DNA from: Nocardia sp.
GTDB lineage: Bacteria > Actinomycetota > Actinomycetes > Mycobacteriales > Mycobacteriaceae
NCBI RefSeq assembly: GCF_025465275.1
Contig: NZ_JAODNK010000204.1
Location: 1-35,358 of the forward strand
Reading direction: 5' to 3'
DNA length: 35,358 nucleotides
Part shown: in pieces, positions 14,609-23,194 of the stretch
Numbering within the stretch: position 1 is the first letter of the stretch
Layout of the letters: each line of letters starts with the position of its first letter
Notes under the pieces: generated by a model
What the model saw: the letters and a program-made list of their open reading frames with translations, nothing else
Database searches by the model: none
Told to the model about the DNA's origin: nothing
Position numbers and translations under genes: made by a program

Positions 14609-15504
14609 GGTATTTCGTCGCCCGCGGCGAGCATCGTCGCCTCGATTCGGCCACCCGCGATGAGCTGCGCGGCAGTTTCGCGCAATGCTCCGGCGGTGTC
14701 ACCCATTACGAGCTCACCGGGCCCGCCGATGGCGAGTTGGTGGTGCTGGCGGGCGGGCTGACCATCCCGCTGTTCTACTGGGACCTGTTCGCCGAGCAAT
14801 TGCACGGGCGCGGATTCCGCACCCTGGCCTACAGCGGATACGGGCGCGGTTATTCCGACCGGGTGCGAGGGGGGTACGACGAGACGCTGTTCGTTCGTCA
14901 GCTCTCGGACCTGATCGAGCAGTCGGGCGTGACCGGGCCCTGGCATGTGGTCGGGACCTCGATGGGTGCGCTGGTGGCGCTGGCCTTCGTCGAACGGCAC
15001 ATCGAACAGACCGCGACACTGACCGTGGTCGGGCCGGGCGGGCTGGAGTCGAAACCACCTGCCGGTGCGGAGTTGCTGCGCCACGACCGGTCGGGTGCAC
15101 TGCTGGGCAAGTACCTGGGCAACCGAATGCTGCGGAATCACCTGTCGCACAACGTTCGTGACCCGCAGCGGTCCGCGGCGCTCGCGGCCATGGTGCGCGA
15201 ATGCTACGAGTTCGAAGGCTCGATGTATGCACTGCTCGCCACCATCGCGGACTTCCCGCTGACCGCGCGCCAGGATCTGTTCGCGCGGGTGGGGGAGTCG
15301 CCGGTGCCGTCGATGCTGCTGTGGGGAGCGGAGGACCAGGTCACCCCGGTCGCCCGGTTCGATGAGGTCCGAAAACTACTGGCTCCCATGGAGTCCCACG
15401 TGATCGAACAGTGTGGCCATATGGCCCCGTATGAGCGGCCCGCCGAGGTTGCCGCAAAGTTCGGCGCCTTCGCCGATCGAGCCGGGCAGCGGTCGCAGCG
15501 ATGA
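14605..15504 (+). CDS. Alpha/beta hydrolase
   Basis: This is a second alpha/beta hydrolase, 299 residues long and only distantly similar to the preceding one. A 45-residue N-terminal lead comes before the beta sheet. The nucleophile elbow is GTSMGAL (Ser near 119), the acid is Asp in GAEDQVTP (near 244), and the His is in CGHMAPYE (near 272). Start ATG 14605 overlaps the previous stop, and its own stop overlaps the start of the monooxygenase by 4 bases, so all three are translationally coupled. Two hydrolases beside a flavin hydroxylase suggest stepwise hydrolysis of an aromatic or polyketide-like compound. The reaction is not predictable. Confidence 0.9.
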   Translation: MRYFVARGEHRRLDSATRDELRGSFAQCSGGVTHYELTGPADGELVVLAGGLTIPLFYWDLFAEQLHGRGFRTLAYSGYGRGYSDRVRGGYDETLFVRQLSDLIEQSGVTGPWHVVGTSMGALVALAFVERHIEQTATLTVVGPGGLESKPPAGAELLRHDRSGALLGKYLGNRMLRNHLSHNVRDPQRSAALAAMVRECYEFEGSMYALLATIADFPLTARQDLFARVGESPVPSMLLWGAEDQVTPVARFDEVRKLLAPMESHVIEQCGHMAPYERPAEVAAKFGAFADRAGQRSQR

Positions 15505-17054
15505 GCGCTGACATGATCGAGGTCCTTGTCGTCGGCGGCGGCCCGACCGGCACCGCGCTGGCCGTGGATCTGGTTCGCCGCGGGCTGAACGTCCGGATCG
15601 TGGACAAGGCCGCACACGGGTTCGAGGGTTCACGTGCCAAGGGCGTTCAGCCGCGCAGCCTGGAAGTGCTCTACGACCTCGGCGCCCTCGATGACATTCT
15701 GGCCGGGGGCGGCGAGTATCCGCCGCTGGGAATTCATCTGGGCCCGTTGACGATTCCGTGGCGGATGCAACAGCTGCACGAGGTGACGACCGATGTGCCC
15801 TACTCCAACACCTGGATGATTCCGCAGCACCGCACTGACGCGGCTCTGCGTGCACGACTGCAGCGGCTGGGCGGCGCAGTCGAATTCGGTTGCGAGCTGG
15901 TCGGATTCGAGCAGCACACGGATGCGGTGGTGGCGACGGTCATGGGCGAGGCAGGGCAGCAGGAGATCACCTGCCGCTACCTGGTCGGCGCCGACGGCGG
16001 GTCGAGCGCGGTACGCCGCGCGCTCGGAATCGGGTTTCTCGGATCGACCGACGAGGACGACCGGATGCTGATCGTCGACGCCTCGGTCGAAGGGCTCTCT
16101 CGCCACCGGTGGCACATGTGGCCCGGGGCGGGCGGCCGGTTCATCGGCGCGTGCCCGTTGCCGAATTCCGACCAGTTCCAGTGGATGATCCGCCTGCGCC
16201 CGGATGAGGAGCCACCGCTGGACGGCGACGCGATCACCGATCGGATCCGTGAACTCACCCGTGACAAGCGAATTCGACTGTCCGGCATCAGCTGGACGTC
16301 GGTGTTCCGCCCCAACATTCGCATGGTCGACCGATATCGTTCGGGCCGGGTGTTCCTCGCCGGGGATGCCGCCCACGTGCACACGCCCGCCGGAGCGCAA
16401 GGCCTCAACACCGGGCTGCAGGATGCCTACAACCTCGGCTGGAAACTCGGTCAGGTCCTGGCCGGGGCGCCGGACGAGCTGCTGGACACCTACGAGGCCG
16501 AGCGATTGCCGATCGCGGCCCGGGTGCTCGGGTTGTCGACGAAGAAATATCAAGGCATGTCGAAACTCGATCCCTCGAGTCTCAAACGTGGCACGGAGGA
16601 ACGCCAGCTCCGGCTCAACTACCGAGGCGGGCCGCTGGCCGCGTCGACCACCGAGCGCACCGCGACGTTGTCGGTCGGTGACCGCGCCCCGGACACGAAG
16701 CTACTCGACGCGGCCGGGGGACCACTGCGACTGTTCGAGATACTGGCGGGTCCGCATTTCACCGCTCTGGCGTACGGATCCGAAGCAATGACGGGACTCG
16801 AGGGTTTGCGATGGCCGACCTCCGGTGCGTCGCTGCGGCGAGTGGCGATCGATGCGGGTGCCGACCCAACTGCCGACATCGTGTTGGCCGACATCGCCGG
16901 CGGCTTCCGCGAAATCTACGGCGTGAGTACACCAGTGGTGCTGCTGGTTCGCCCAGACGGCTACGTCGGCGCCATCGCCACCGGTGACTGTGCCGAACTC
17001 GCACAGGCGGCCGCGCAGGTATCGGCTCCCGCTATCGAGCCGGTGCTGGAATAG
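15501..17054 (+). CDS. FAD-dependent aromatic hydroxylase (PheA/TfdB type)
   Basis: This class A flavoprotein monooxygenase of 517 residues hydroxylates aromatic or polyketide rings with NAD(P)H and O2. It shows the FAD Rossmann motif VVGGGPTGTAL (residues 10-20), the DG motif in YLVGADGGSSAVRRALG near 160, and the GD motif VFLAGDAAHVHTPAGAQGLN near 288. The last 130 residues look like the thioredoxin-like dimerisation domain of phenol hydroxylases and MhpA-type enzymes, including a weak APDTKLLDAAGGPLRLFE stretch. Its start overlaps the preceding hydrolase by 4 bases. It is the last gene of the coupled trio under the probable control of the TetR at 13021. The substrate is unknown. Confidence 0.9.
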   Translation: MSADMIEVLVVGGGPTGTALAVDLVRRGLNVRIVDKAAHGFEGSRAKGVQPRSLEVLYDLGALDDILAGGGEYPPLGIHLGPLTIPWRMQQLHEVTTDVPYSNTWMIPQHRTDAALRARLQRLGGAVEFGCELVGFEQHTDAVVATVMGEAGQQEITCRYLVGADGGSSAVRRALGIGFLGSTDEDDRMLIVDASVEGLSRHRWHMWPGAGGRFIGACPLPNSDQFQWMIRLRPDEEPPLDGDAITDRIRELTRDKRIRLSGISWTSVFRPNIRMVDRYRSGRVFLAGDAAHVHTPAGAQGLNTGLQDAYNLGWKLGQVLAGAPDELLDTYEAERLPIAARVLGLSTKKYQGMSKLDPSSLKRGTEERQLRLNYRGGPLAASTTERTATLSVGDRAPDTKLLDAAGGPLRLFEILAGPHFTALAYGSEAMTGLEGLRWPTSGASLRRVAIDAGADPTADIVLADIAGGFREIYGVSTPVVLLVRPDGYVGAIATGDCAELAQAAAQVSAPAIEPVLE

Positions 17055-17149
17055 CGCCGAGCCGCAATTCAGCAAACTGGACGATCTGTTTCGACGCTCT
17101 GGCGTAGGTTGACTCGATACGTGTTAGCTATATCTCCTGTTGGACATTG

Positions 17150-17195
17150 TTGACCGAAATAGAACACGACTGTACTGTTTTGGATGAACGAGTCG
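17150..17195 (+). promoter_or_regulatory. Promoter of the lipocalin-like gene, with shared element
   Basis: TTGACC (17150-17155), 17 bases, then TACTGT (17173-17178) form a plausible sigma-70-type promoter 43 bases before ATG 17221. The stretch 17169-17195 agrees in 21 of 27 positions with 19170-19196 before the RsdA-like gene, including ACTGTAC and GAGTCG. A common regulator or a common promoter class is likely. Confidence 0.5.
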
Positions 17196-17220
17196 TAGAC
17201 CCTCATCGAAGGAGAACGTC

Positions 17221-18345
17221 ATGCCCGCACCCGCATTGCCGCTCCACCGAGCCCGCAAGGATCTGTCCGCCGGTCTGCTGTCCGATGCCGAGCACTATCG
17301 CGCCTTGAACCTCGGGACCGACAACCGCGCACCCGCGGTTGCCGAGGACGGCATGCGCACCAGCGGCGATCCGGGCACCTGGGAGTGGTGGTATTTCGAC
17401 AGTCACCTCGCCGATGGCAGCACCGTCGTGATCGTGTTCTACACCAAGGATTTCAATACCCCGTTCAAGGGGATGGGCCCGATGATCACCGTCGAGATCG
17501 ATCGGCCCGACGGTACCCATATCGAGCGGGAGCTCAAATTCGACGCGGACAAATGGTCGGCGAGCGAGACCACTTGCGATGTTCGGGTCGGTGACAACTA
17601 CTTCCGCGGTGACCTCGAGCATTACGAGATCAAGGTTGTCGACCAGGACCTCGACATTCAGGTCAGTATCGACCGCACCACGAATAGTTGGCGGCCCAAG
17701 ACCGGCGTCATCACCTTCGGCTCCGACGACAAGTTCTTCGGCTGGGTGGTCGCGGTGCCGCAGGGGAAAGCCACTGTCGCGGTAAAGGGTTCGGAAGCGA
17801 CGTTCACCGAGTCGGGTTCGTGCTATCACGACCACAACTGGGGCACCGTGATGATGCCGAAGGTGATCAACCACTGGTATTGGGGTCGCGCCGAAATCGG
17901 TCCGTACACCTTCATCGTCGCGGAGATCATCGCCGAGTCCGAGTTCGACAATGTGCCGATAGTCGTGTTCAACCTCGCGCGCGACGGTCACACCGTCGCC
18001 GACGAGGAGGAGAACGTCATCGTCTACCGCAGCTATCCGCGTGTGGGGCCGGACAGCATCAAACCGATCAGCGACCATCTCCTCTTCGAATACCAGGCGC
18101 CGGGTGCGGACGAGCGGTACGAGATCACTCTGCATCGGGAGAAGAACATCCTGGTTGCCCCCTTCCTGGAGAAGATGATCCCGAATTCCCTGCTGCGCGC
18201 CGTGGTCGGCGGTGTCACCGGTTTCGACGGCGCCTATCACCGCTTCACCGGCGAGGCTACGGTCCGGGTCTTCCGCGGCGGCAATCTGGCCGAGGAGTAC
18301 TCGAGCCCGACTGCCGTATGGGAGCTGATGTACTTCGGTAAGTGA
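17221..18345 (+). CDS. CrtC/AttH lipocalin-like domain protein
   Basis: This protein of 374 residues has two lipocalin-like beta domains of the CrtC/AttH superfamily. Family marks are WEWWYFDSHLADGS near residue 57 and SGSCYHDHNWG near 200. The superfamily includes carotenoid 1,2-hydratases and fungal decalin-forming cyclases, so a hydratase, isomerase or cyclase acting on a hydrophobic ligand is possible. No carotenoid gene is in the window, so CrtC activity itself is unlikely. No signal peptide is visible. AAGGAG stands 9 bases before ATG 17221, and the gene has its own promoter. It is convergent with a TetR gene across a hairpin terminator, and follows a hydrolase-monooxygenase operon that may make or modify its ligand. 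Confidence 0.8.
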   Translation: MPAPALPLHRARKDLSAGLLSDAEHYRALNLGTDNRAPAVAEDGMRTSGDPGTWEWWYFDSHLADGSTVVIVFYTKDFNTPFKGMGPMITVEIDRPDGTHIERELKFDADKWSASETTCDVRVGDNYFRGDLEHYEIKVVDQDLDIQVSIDRTTNSWRPKTGVITFGSDDKFFGWVVAVPQGKATVAVKGSEATFTESGSCYHDHNWGTVMMPKVINHWYWGRAEIGPYTFIVAEIIAESEFDNVPIVVFNLARDGHTVADEEENVIVYRSYPRVGPDSIKPISDHLLFEYQAPGADERYEITLHREKNILVAPFLEKMIPNSLLRAVVGGVTGFDGAYHRFTGEATVRVFRGGNLAEEYSSPTAVWELMYFGK

Positions 18346-18386
18346 AAGGTGTTGCGGCTCAGCCGTGTCAATGAACTGGTAGCGCG

Positions 18387-18422
18387 GATCGGGTGCGGGA
18401 CAACGATGTCCGGCACCCGATC
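18387..18422. terminator. Strong bidirectional hairpin
   Basis: GATCGGGTGC (18387-18396) pairs perfectly with GCACCCGATC (18413-18422). Inside, GGACA and TGTCC pair around the loop ACGA after a single G-G mismatch. It lies between the converging lipocalin-like and TetR genes. No T tract follows, as is usual for actinobacterial terminators. Confidence 0.7.
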
Positions 18423-18445
18423 GGCGTTCCGGGCCGCCGCGGCGC

Positions 18446-19054
18446 TCAGTCGAGCGGCAGATCGGGCAGGTCGGTCACCGCGATGCGCCCCGCTTCCTCG
18501 GCTGTGATGCCCAGTGCTCGCAGTAGTAGTTCGGCGGCGCTGGACCCGGCCTCGCGCCACCCTTGGTGGCCTTCCAGGACCATCCACACGGCGCTGACGA
18601 CGGTGCCGATGACGAGCGAGGCGACACCCAATTCCGTTGCGCCACCGAGGGTATAGCGGCGGGCGGCGACTCCCTGTTCGATATCGTGCATCGGCGGACC
18701 GGACAGGATGCCGCGTAATGTCGTGTCGGTCATACCGAATCGGACGATGAACCTGCCCAGGGCCTGATTCTCGTGCGCGAGCCGTACGAACAGGCGCAGT
18801 CCGACGGCCAGGCGGGCGGCCGGATCGGTATCGCCGTGCCGATCCATCGCCACCCCGACGCGTGCCAGCCATTCGATGGCGAGTTCCTCGACCACCTGGT
18901 CGAACAGGCGCTCGATGGATTCGACATTGCGGTACAGCGTTCCGCGCGACACCTGTGCGGCTTCGGCGAGTTCGCTCATCGTCAGATCCAGGCTGCCGCG
19001 CTCGGCGAATAACTTGATCGCCGCGGCATTGATCCTCTTGTTGGTTGCGCGCAT
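18446..19054 (-). CDS. TetR-family transcriptional regulator
   Basis: This TetR repressor of 202 residues has an N-terminal domain with the helix-turn-helix LTMSELAEAAQVSRGTLYRN, followed by a helical ligand-binding domain without further motif. ATG 19054 is preferred over TTG 19066 because GGAG lies 6 bases before it. It is divergent from the RsdA-like gene at 19240 and convergent with the lipocalin-like gene. The intergenic region contains a promoter with the recurring element. Its own upstream sequence on the minus strand (19083-19106) shares GACTG and TTTTGGA with the lipocalin promoter. It is therefore the best candidate for the protein that reads that element, though nothing proves this. 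Confidence 0.9.
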   Translation of the reverse strand: MRATNKRINAAAIKLFAERGSLDLTMSELAEAAQVSRGTLYRNVESIERLFDQVVEELAIEWLARVGVAMDRHGDTDPAARLAVGLRLFVRLAHENQALGRFIVRFGMTDTTLRGILSGPPMHDIEQGVAARRYTLGGATELGVASLVIGTVVSAVWMVLEGHQGWREAGSSAAELLLRALGITAEEAGRIAVTDLPDLPLD

Positions 19055-19148
19055 CTCGGACTCCAACTTGGAATTTCTCTGTCCAAAATATGCCAGTCTT
19101 GTTCAATTGTAGCTGGGAGTGTGACGTTGCGCTCGAGCCCGCTCCCCA

Positions 19149-19196
19149 TTGACCAATTTTAAATTGACAACTGTACAATTATGGTTGAGAGAGTCG
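19149..19196 (+). promoter_or_regulatory. Promoter of the RsdA-like gene with shared 20-base element
   Basis: TTGACC (19149-19154) and TACAAT (19174-19179) are spaced 19 bases. The element at 19166-19185 matches 26316-26335 in 18 of 20 positions. The 27 bases from 19170 match 17169-17195 in 21 positions. An AT-rich run (AATTTTAAATT) fills the spacer, unlike most of the window. Confidence 0.55.
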
Positions 19197-19239
19197 GAAT
19201 ATCCGCTCGAGGCTCGAGTAGCGAGGGCAGGTGAAATGT

Positions 19240-19626
19240 ATGGCCAGGGATAGCGCGCGCGGTCGGGGCGGCTGGAAGCGACTCAGATCGCAGTACAGCT
19301 GTCCCTACGCCGAAGCATTCGGTGACATTGCGGCAGTGCGCCGTGACGACGCGCTGATCGATGCCCTCTCCGGCGGTGGGCCGGTGCAGACGGGCTCCGC
19401 GGATGACCATCAGCTCGCGGCTCTGCTGGCGAACTGGCGCGCGGAGATCCTGGAAGAGCCGATGCCGGCCGGACCGCATCTGGACGCCATCGTCGCCGCG
19501 GTCGATCAGGAGATCAGCGCCAGGCACTCGCGGATCGACGCGGGGAAGCGAAAACGCGGCGGCGGACCCCGGCCCGGCACTGGCTGTGGTTGCGATTTCC
19601 GGAACATGGGAGACGGGCAAAAGTAA
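19240..19626 (+). CDS. RsdA-like anti-sigma factor fragment without membrane anchor
   Basis: In this protein of 128 residues, the central part DDALIDALSGGG followed by DDHQLAALLANWRAEILEEP resembles the sigma-binding N-terminal region of anti-sigma-D factors (RsdA), including the LLxxWR core. RsdA proteins normally continue through a basic stretch into a membrane helix. Here a basic KRKRGGG is followed by a short tail and a stop. In the next frame a hydrophobic PALAVVAISGTW occurs just after 19577, so a frameshift may have removed the anchor. ATG 19240 is chosen because AGGTGA lies 5 bases before it; GTG 19231 is possible. No sigma-D gene is in the window. The alternative is an unrelated small cytosolic protein. 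Confidence 0.5.
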   Translation: MARDSARGRGGWKRLRSQYSCPYAEAFGDIAAVRRDDALIDALSGGGPVQTGSADDHQLAALLANWRAEILEEPMPAGPHLDAIVAAVDQEISARHSRIDAGKRKRGGGPRPGTGCGCDFRNMGDGQK

Positions 19627-19786
19627 ATCCGCGCACACGGCCGGGCCGGGCATGCCGGCCGGTGTCACGACGGTCTGCCCGGCTCGGCGGAAGTCGCCTA
19701 CGTCGACTACCCCCACCGCCCTGCCCCGGGATGGAGGGGTGATCGCCCGCCGCATGTGAAGTTGTCGAAACGCGAAGGGTGTTGCG

Positions 19787-20578
19787 ATGGGGATCAGACC
19801 GGCGATGTTCGGCTACTTGCGCCAGGAACTGGTGGAAGGCCGGATCGACGACGTACAGCGGCATATCCGCGCCTTCGCTGACGGCGAAGGCTTCGATGTC
19901 GCCCAAATCTTCTGTGAGCGGGGTTCGCACACCGGGGCACTGTGGGCGCTGATCAGCAGTGTGGAGCAGGCGACCTCGGCCCATGTGGTGGTGCCGGCGC
20001 GCACGCACCTGGAAGGGGTGTCGAGGCCGAGGAGTGCTCTGCTGCAACGCCTTTCGCTGCTGAATGTCCAGGTTTGGCATCTGAATCTTGCCGACGACGC
20101 GGCTCGTGCGGAGGATCGGCGGCGTTCGGGCCGCACGGATGTGACCGCCAGTTCGGTAGTCGGCCAGTTCGGTTTCCCGGTGGGAGCAGCGGAACCGGTA
20201 GTCCTACTGCACGTCCATGAGTACCTGACTCGCGCCGGCCTGCGCGGGATGGTGCGGTCGGCCGAATCGGTGGTTGTGACCATTGCGCGGGAAGCGGTGG
20301 CGGCCACCCGACCGCCGGTCGCGGTGGACACCCCGATCTATAGGCAGCTGGGGGCCGAGCTGAATCAGCTCACGGTCCGGATTGTGCTGCGTAGCGACGC
20401 GCTGCTGATCCAAATCCATGAGACCCGCGAGTACGCCGACGAACCGGTCAGTACGGCTCTCGCCGGCTTCGGGGAGGCGGGGCGGGTGCCTGCCAACGGT
20501 GGCGGCACCTTCACCTGGTGCGAGTTGCCGCTGGTGGAAGGGCTTCATTCCGCTCTACACCGCCGAGAGCACCGATGA
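19787..20578 (+). CDS. Protein with degenerate serine-recombinase-like N-terminal domain
   Basis: The first 100 or so of its 263 residues resemble a resolvase-type domain: GYLRQELVEGRIDDVQRHIR, then an alternating hydrophobic core and VVVPARTHLEG, where resolvases carry their conserved loop. The catalytic Ser expected four residues after Tyr10 is Glu14, so strand exchange is not expected. There is no recombinase DNA-binding tail. The remaining 160 residues include QLTVRIVLRSDALLIQIHET and ADEPVSTAL and belong to no family I can name with confidence. Such proteins recur in Nocardia-like genomes, as I recall. AAGGG stands before ATG 19787. Its role may be regulatory; I cannot assign it. Confidence 0.55.
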   Translation: MGIRPAMFGYLRQELVEGRIDDVQRHIRAFADGEGFDVAQIFCERGSHTGALWALISSVEQATSAHVVVPARTHLEGVSRPRSALLQRLSLLNVQVWHLNLADDAARAEDRRRSGRTDVTASSVVGQFGFPVGAAEPVVLLHVHEYLTRAGLRGMVRSAESVVVTIAREAVAATRPPVAVDTPIYRQLGAELNQLTVRIVLRSDALLIQIHETREYADEPVSTALAGFGEAGRVPANGGGTFTWCELPLVEGLHSALHRREHR

Positions 20579-21045
20579 GGCGATGGTCAGTAGACAGGGG
20601 CAGAGCCGGACATGAGAAAGCTGGGGTACGCATCGTGACAATCCCGACGCGCCGGGTTTCACCGTGATGCGGGTGGAGCTGGTCCGACGGATCGACCTGT
20701 GTGGGTGTCGCGAAATGCCCGGTTCGATCCAGACCGCGTCGGCTCGGTCGGTGATGCGGTGGATCGGATGACGTGCGCGCATCGCAAGGCGTCGCCGCGC
20801 TAGGAGGCGAACGGGGTGACGAGAGCGTCCATGCGGCCTGGCATGAACTCGGCCTGCACGCCATCGCATGGACGGACCTGGTCAGCGAGGTGGCCTGTGG
20901 TCGGCCACGGGTTCCCAGGAACTGAAGCCGCGCGCAGTCTTTGCAATCAGGCACCTGCCAGATATTTTAGCTAATAACAGGCAAACTTCAATGCTTCCCC
21001 TTCGCTCGAGCCGTTCGAATCCAACCGCTCAAGGAGGACGAGTCA
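20579..21045. other. Gene-free stretch before the lipoprotein gene
   Basis: No frame in these 467 bases looks like a known protein. The last 110 bases drop in GC content. A possible promoter there has TTGCAA near 20940 and TATTTT about 16 bases later, next to the palindrome TTAGCTAA. AAGGAGG at about 21030 serves the following lipoprotein gene. Confidence 0.4.
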
Positions 21046-21801
21046 ATGATGACCATTGCGACCAAACTCTGCGGTGCCACCGCGCTCGTGAGCGCGGGAC
21101 TGCTGCTCAGCAGCGGATGTGCCGTCACCGGAACCAGCGACGCCGCACCCTCGGCATCGACGACGAGCGCACACGCGACCACCACCGCGCGGGCGGATCA
21201 GCTGCTGTTGAACTCCGCGGAGTTCCCCTCCGGTTCGAGCATGCTTGGGGTGAGCGAGAAATCGGTGGTCTCCGGGTTCAGTAATGCTTCGGGCACCTCG
21301 AACAACAATGGTGTGCAGGGCCCGCTCACCGTCAATCCGGCCGAATGCGCCAGCGCACAACAGGATCTGACCAATCTATTGCAGCAGTTGACGCAGAACG
21401 CCTCCTTCGCCGGCGCGCAGCAGGGTGACGGCACGGTGTTCACCGAGATCATCTCCAACACTGCCGCCGATTTGGCCAAAGTCTCCGATTCGGTCACCCG
21501 CTGCGGACAGATGACCCTCACGACCACGGTGCTCGGCAAACAGGTCACCACGACCACCGTGTCGACCGAGTCGCTCCCACTGCCGGATCAAACCAACGGA
21601 CTCGGTGCGGTCGCCTACCGCACCACCTCCCAATCGGAGTTGAACGGTAACTCTGCGGCGACCAATTCCTACACCGGATACGCCCTCGTCGACAGCATCA
21701 CCGTCGCCGTGCATGCCGAAAACCTCACTGGCACAAGCGATGAAAGCACCTTCGAAAACCTGTTCGGCACCGCGGTGCAGAAGGTCCGCGACGCCACCTG
21801 A
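21046..21801 (+). CDS. Secreted lipoprotein, paralogue of the one at 29572
   Basis: This exported lipoprotein of 251 residues has an N-terminal signal with hydrophobic core ATALVSAGLLLSSGC and a lipidation Cys at 25, followed by a Ser/Thr/Ala-rich linker of about 25 residues. The mature domain of about 190 residues has two internal Cys likely to form a disulfide (AECASAQ and VTRCGQ). It resembles the PknH-sensor-like/DUF5642 lipoproteins of mycolic-acid actinomycetes, an assignment I make with limited confidence. Blocks QNASFAGAQ, DGTVFTEI, TNSYTGYA and ENLTG recur in the lipoprotein encoded at 29572-30306. AAGGAGG precedes ATG 21046. It stands alone, unlike its paralogue, which sits in a protease-transporter operon. 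Confidence 0.8.
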   Translation: MMTIATKLCGATALVSAGLLLSSGCAVTGTSDAAPSASTTSAHATTTARADQLLLNSAEFPSGSSMLGVSEKSVVSGFSNASGTSNNNGVQGPLTVNPAECASAQQDLTNLLQQLTQNASFAGAQQGDGTVFTEIISNTAADLAKVSDSVTRCGQMTLTTTVLGKQVTTTTVSTESLPLPDQTNGLGAVAYRTTSQSELNGNSAATNSYTGYALVDSITVAVHAENLTGTSDESTFENLFGTAVQKVRDAT

Positions 21802-22018
21802 TCCACGTCTATCCGTCAACGACCGCGGCATCGGTGTCGATCTCACCGGCGGTCGCACCGTTCTGCGTTACAGCGGCGACTGCTGACCGCGAGTTACGAG
21901 CTCGGCACTTCGCCCACACCGACGTCCGAGTTGCGCCGCGGCCAGCACCATTTCTCGAATCTCGTTGCCAACCAGTCGATTCGGCGCCGTAGCGGTTCGC
22001 ACACCGAGAGGATCTCCG

Positions 22019-23007
22019 ATGACGATCACCTGGTCCGGCACACAGTTGGTCCACAAGATCGTTTCCGGCCCCGTCGGCCGTGTTCACCTCGTCGAACAAG
22101 GCCGAGGTCCGTTGGTGGTCCTGGTGCACGGCTTCCCCGAATCCTGGTATTCATGGCGTCACCAGTTGCCCGCACTCGCGGCGGCCGGGTACCGCACGAT
22201 CGCCGTCGATGTGCGCAGCTACGGCCGCTCCTCATAGCCGTCCGACATCGCCGGCTACCGACTGCTCGAACTGGTCGACGAACTGGCCGTCACCGTGACG
22301 GCGCTGTGCGAGGACCAGGCCGTCATCGTCGGCCATGACTGGGGTGCGGCCATCGCCACAACCGCTACGCTCGTCCGGCCGGAGATGTTCCGAGCGGTAG
22401 CGCACCTCTCGATCCCCTATATTCCACCGACGCCGGGCCTGCCCTCGGACCCGTTCGCGCATCTCAGTGGTGGCGGCCAGCAGCACTACACGACATACTT
22501 CCGAACCCCAGGCGCCGCCGAAGCCGAGATCGAACCTGATGTGTATGGCTGGCTGCGCGGCTTCTATGCCGCGTTGGCCGGAGATACCCAACCTTGGCTC
22601 GATTCCCGTCCGCGGGTGCTTGTCACCGCAGTAGCGGCACGCTGCGCGAACGATTCCCGTCCGCGCTGCCCGCATACCTGTCGGAGGAGGACCTCGAGTT
22701 CTACAGCTTCGAGTTTGAGCGCACCGGTTTTACCGGCGCCCTCAACCGATTCCGCGCCAGCGAGGATGACTGGCGCGACCTGCGGATATACGCAGGCCAG
22801 CCGATCGCCCAGCCCTCGCTGTTCATCGGGGGAAGACTCGACGCCACCACGACGACGCTCTTGGATGCCACCAAGGCGTTCCCCGAGACGATGCCCGGTA
22901 ACCGAGGTGTGCACCTGCTCGATTGCGGGCACTGGGTTCAGCAGGAACGCCCCGACGAAGTCAACAGGCTCCTTATCGAATGGCTTGCGGGCCTACCTCA
23001 CCGATAG
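22019..23007 (+). pseudogene. Epoxide hydrolase (alpha/beta hydrolase) broken by a stop codon and a frameshift
   Basis: The gene would encode about 325 residues of an EphA-like epoxide hydrolase. The HGFPESWYSWRHQLPALA segment is the oxyanion motif, VGHDWGA holds the nucleophile Asp, and GCHW-like DCGHWVQQERP holds the catalytic His. Two lesions break it. A TAG at 22235-22237 stands where relatives have Lys in YGRSSKP. After about 22600 the homology moves to another frame. The repeat CGATTCCCGTCCGCG occurs at 22600-22614 and again at 22651-22665, right at the shift, so the second lesion may stem from a slipped or copied repeat. ATG 22019 has GAGAGGA upstream. Catalytic residues are intact, so decay looks recent; sequencing error at both spots is unlikely but possible. 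Confidence 0.82.
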
Positions 23008-23121
23008 CATTCGAATGCGCCGCGCGGAGCGGACCAGCCCGCTGTCGATAATTAATCGGCTCATTCTGTGGCTGGACTCACAATGATAAGAACTCATCCA
23101 TTGAGAATTCTGCTGAGTATT

Positions 23122-23159
23122 CGTTAAACGTCGCTTACCGTTCGGCTCGTTCAACGTCG
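23122..23159. promoter_or_regulatory. Two copies of a CGTTNAACGTCG repeat upstream of the MHYT gene
   Basis: CGTTAAACGTCG (23122-23133) and CGTTCAACGTCG (23148-23159) differ in one base and are spaced 26 bases start to start. Each contains the 9-base palindrome CGTT-N-AACG. They lie 36-73 bases before the GTG start at 23195, suitable for a regulator bound in tandem. Confidence 0.45.
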
Positions 23160-23194
23160 AACCGTCATATTCAGCCTTCTGGCAAGGAGTCCGC

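Noticed and set aside
20772..20924. 50-codon plus-strand frame in the gap before the lipoprotein
   Set aside because: No ribosome binding site, no similarity, and composition like other random frames.
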